From contig CAMOIA010000075.1 of assembly GCA_946615785.1 (NCBI GenBank), forward strand, positions 1 through 7,494: DNA of 7,494 nucleotides. Direction: 5' to 3'. The translations under genes and the position numbers were made by a program. The stretch is from an uncultured Clostridia bacterium. GTDB lineage: Bacteria > Bacillota > Clostridia > Christensenellales > Aristaeellaceae. This document shows, one piece after another, positions 6,196-7,494 of this stretch. The notes under the pieces are model-generated. The model did no database searches, had not been told where the DNA came from, and saw only the letters and a list, made by a program, of their open reading frames with translations. The number at the start of each line of letters is the position of its first letter. The first letter of the stretch is position 1.

Positions 6196-6771
6196 ATGAA
6201 GGAACTGAACGAAGCCATTCTGAAATGGGGCAGGGCGAACGGGAAAGACGTTGTGAAGGTGGACATGTTTTTGAACCACCGCATCGATACCGCGCTGATG
6301 TTTGAAATGGGGGAGGAGCTCGCGAGGCATTTCGCCAGCGCCCATCCGACCCTCGTTCTGACGGTTGAGGCAAGCGGCATCGCCCTGGCCATCACGGCCG
6401 CGCACGCGCTTGGCAACATTCCCGTCACGTTTGCCAAAAAGAGCGCGACGGTCGTCCAGGACGGAACCATGGCCCAGGCGAAGGTCTTCTCCTTCACGCA
6501 CAAACAGGAAAACATTATCCGCGTGGACGAGCGCTATCTCCCGGTGAAATCCCGCGTGCTGATCGTGGATGACTTCCTGGCTGACGGGCAGGCCGTCCGC
6601 GGCATGATGGATTTGTGCCGTCAGCTCGACTGCACCGTGTGCGGCGTCGGCATCGGTGTGGAGAAGGGGTTCCAGATGGGCGGAAAGAAACTCCGCGAGG
6701 AGGGTATTGACCTGTATTCGCTTGCGATCATCGATTCCATCGCCGACGGAAATATCCACATTCGCGAATAA
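6196..6771 (+). CDS. xpt: Xanthine phosphoribosyltransferase
   Basis: Xpt converts xanthine and PRPP to XMP and pyrophosphate in cytoplasmic purine salvage. The 191-residue length fits the Bacillus-type Xpt family (about 190-195). Visible family features are KVDMFLNHRID (21-31), the EASGIA segment (58-63), SFTHKQE (99-105), the PRPP-binding motif VLIVDDFLADGQA (121-133) with its acidic pair D125-D126, and GVEKGFQ (154-160) with the conserved lysine of the base pocket. It starts 4 nt after the mnmG stop with its ribosome site inside mnmG, so the two are cotranscribed. In many Firmicutes xpt is paired with the permease pbuX behind a guanine riboswitch; neither is seen here. Adenine phosphoribosyltransferase is a more distant relative and fits less well, because the N-terminal FLNHRID block is Xpt-like. 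Confidence 0.95.
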   Translation: MKELNEAILKWGRANGKDVVKVDMFLNHRIDTALMFEMGEELARHFASAHPTLVLTVEASGIALAITAAHALGNIPVTFAKKSATVVQDGTMAQAKVFSFTHKQENIIRVDERYLPVKSRVLIVDDFLADGQAVRGMMDLCRQLDCTVCGVGIGVEKGFQMGGKKLREEGIDLYSLAIIDSIADGNIHIRE

Positions 6772-6783
6772 TACGAATTTTTT
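6760..6783 (+). terminator. Possible weak terminator at the end of xpt
   Basis: ATTCG (6760-6764), overlapping the last codons, can pair with CGAAT (6774-6778), followed by six T (6778-6783). The stem is only 5 bp and the loop 9 nt, so termination is doubtful and some read-through into the next gene is possible. Confidence 0.25.
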
Positions 6784-6796
6784 CTATTAAAAGGGG

Positions 6797-6824
6797 TTGC
6801 ATTTTCGATATTTTCCTGTACAAT
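6797..6824 (+). promoter_or_regulatory. Promoter of the BMP-family gene
   Basis: -35 TTGCAT (6797-6802), 16-nt spacer, -10 TACAAT (6819-6824). Start near 6831, giving a leader of about 88 nt before the ATG at 6919. Confidence 0.6.
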
Positions 6825-6831
6825 AGTGCAT

Positions 6832-6875
6832 GTATTTTCTCTGAACGTTCGTTTTTTCAGCGGGATGGAAAATAC
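6832..6875 (+). promoter_or_regulatory. Stem-loop in the leader of the BMP-family gene
   Basis: GTATTTTC (6832-6839) pairs perfectly with GAAAATAC (6868-6875). Inside it CTGAA (6841-6845) pairs with TTCAG (6856-6860), leaving an asymmetric bulge. It begins essentially at the predicted transcript start. No U-tract follows, so it is not a terminator. It may stabilise the mRNA or be regulatory; no known riboswitch class is recognised. Confidence 0.45.
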
Positions 6876-6918
6876 GGTCGCAATTTTTCAGCGAAACGCA
6901 TCGTAGGAGGAGATTGCC

Positions 6919-7494
6919 ATGAAAAAGTTGATTGCCCTGCTTCTTGCCCTCGCTCTGTGTCTCGGCGTGACCGCCGCGTTTGCGGACAAGGAGCCCGTTG
7001 CGAAGGAAAATGTCAAGGTCGGTTTCATTTTCCTGCATGACCAGAATTCCACTTATGACCTTAACTTCATCAACGCGGCGGAAGAAGCCTGCAATAAGCT
7101 CGGTGTTGAATACGTTCTGCGCACCGGCGTCGCCGAAGGCCAGGAATGCTACGAAGCCGCCGAAATCCTCATCGACGAAGGCTGCAACATCATCTTCGCC
7201 GACAGCTTCGGCCATGAATCCTTCATGATCCTTGCCGCCAAGGATTACCCGAACGTGGAATTCTGCCACGCCACCGGCACCAAGGCCCACACCACAGGCC
7301 TTGCCAACTACCACAATGCGTTCGCTTCCATCTATCAGGGCCGTTACCTCGCCGGCGTTGCCGCGGGCCTGAAGCTGAACGAAATGATCGCCAACGGCGA
7401 ATTCACCGCCGAAGAAGCCAAGATGGGCTATGTCGGCGCGTATCCCTATGCCGAAGTGAAGTCCGGTTACAACAGCTTCTTCCTTGGTGCCCGC
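6919..7494 (+). CDS. BMP/PnrA-family ABC transporter substrate-binding protein (partial, C-terminus beyond window)
   Basis: The frame is open for 192 residues to the window edge. It begins with a signal peptide (MKKLIALLLALALCLG, probable cleavage after AFA at residue 22) and continues with VKVGFIFLHDQNSTYDLNF (32-50), an IIFADSFGHES segment (91-101), VEFCHATGTK (113-122), YQGRYLAGVAAG (139-150) and MGYVGAYPYAEV (169-180) then GYNSFFLGAR. These are the landmarks of the basic membrane protein (Bmp/Med/PnrA) family. Members studied bind purine or other nucleosides for ABC import; the exact ligand here is not shown. The cysteine at 14 sits in LALC, not a lipobox, which is unusual for a Gram-positive binding protein. 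AGGAGG (6905-6910), 8 nt before the ATG, fixes the start. Codons are strongly biased (GCC Ala, GAA Glu, AAC Asn), suggesting high expression. The position after xpt fits a purine theme, but it has its own promoter. ATPase and permease genes would be expected downstream, outside the window. Confidence 0.92.
   Translation, partial: MKKLIALLLALALCLGVTAAFADKEPVAKENVKVGFIFLHDQNSTYDLNFINAAEEACNKLGVEYVLRTGVAEGQECYEAAEILIDEGCNIIFADSFGHESFMILAAKDYPNVEFCHATGTKAHTTGLANYHNAFASIYQGRYLAGVAAGLKLNEMIANGEFTAEEAKMGYVGAYPYAEVKSGYNSFFLGAR

Noticed and set aside
6037..6759. A 240-codon open frame on the minus strand across the end of mnmG and xpt
   Set aside because: It is antisense to two well-identified genes and crosses their boundary, with no recognisable motif or ribosome site supporting it.
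6843..6850. GAACGTTC palindrome as a LexA/SOS box
   Set aside because: The Gram-positive LexA box needs four bases between GAAC and GTTC; here there are none, and at 653-671 there are eleven.
6772..6918. Guanine/purine riboswitch before the BMP gene
   Set aside because: The conserved loop sequences and three-way junction core of the purine aptamer are not present; only a simple bulged stem is seen.
6929..6960. Lipoprotein signal in the BMP protein
   Set aside because: The residue before the only cysteine is Leu, not Gly, Ala or Ser, so a lipobox cannot be supported.

Overview
The window looks like ordinary chromosome from a moderately GC-rich, probably uncultured, Gram-positive Clostridia-type bacterium (Firmicutes, gut or rumen style). 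This is an inference from four things: strong AGGAGG ribosome sites before almost every gene, intrinsic hairpin-plus-U terminators, a Cthe_2159-type carbohydrate-binding beta-helix protein, and a clostridial-looking BMP-family substrate-binding protein. I see no phage, transposon, CRISPR, tRNA or rRNA signal.

Layout, left to right. (1) 1-571, minus: the N-terminal 190 residues of a GT2 glycosyltransferase of the GtrB/DPM1 type, running off the left edge. (2) 572-798: a divergent intergenic region with a promoter on each strand and a 19-bp symmetric dyad sitting on the glycosyltransferase -35. (3) 799-1275, plus: a small single-pass membrane protein of unknown function. (4) 1290-1322: a perfect hairpin terminator between convergent genes. 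(5) 1321-3204, minus: a large secreted beta-helix protein of the Cthe_2159 family. (6) 3314-4240, minus: a secreted protein with a probable C-terminal Ig-like domain, closed by its own strong terminator at 3279-3305. (7) 4241-4385: divergent promoters. (8) 4386-6191 and 6196-6771, plus: mnmG (tRNA U34 modification) followed after 4 nt by xpt (xanthine phosphoribosyltransferase), evidently one operon with probable translational coupling. (9) 6772-6918: a leader with promoter and hairpin. (10) 6919 to the right edge, plus: the start of a BMP/PnrA-type ABC transporter substrate-binding protein.

The genes form at least three functional themes. One is the cell envelope or surface: a lipid-linked sugar transferase, a membrane protein and two secreted proteins. 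One is tRNA modification. One is purine salvage and possibly nucleoside uptake (xpt, then the BMP protein). No convincing new multi-gene system is visible. The most useful leads are the mnmG-xpt pairing without a purine riboswitch, the operator-like dyads in the two divergent intergenic regions, the structured leader of the BMP gene, and two secreted or membrane proteins that I cannot assign to a family.
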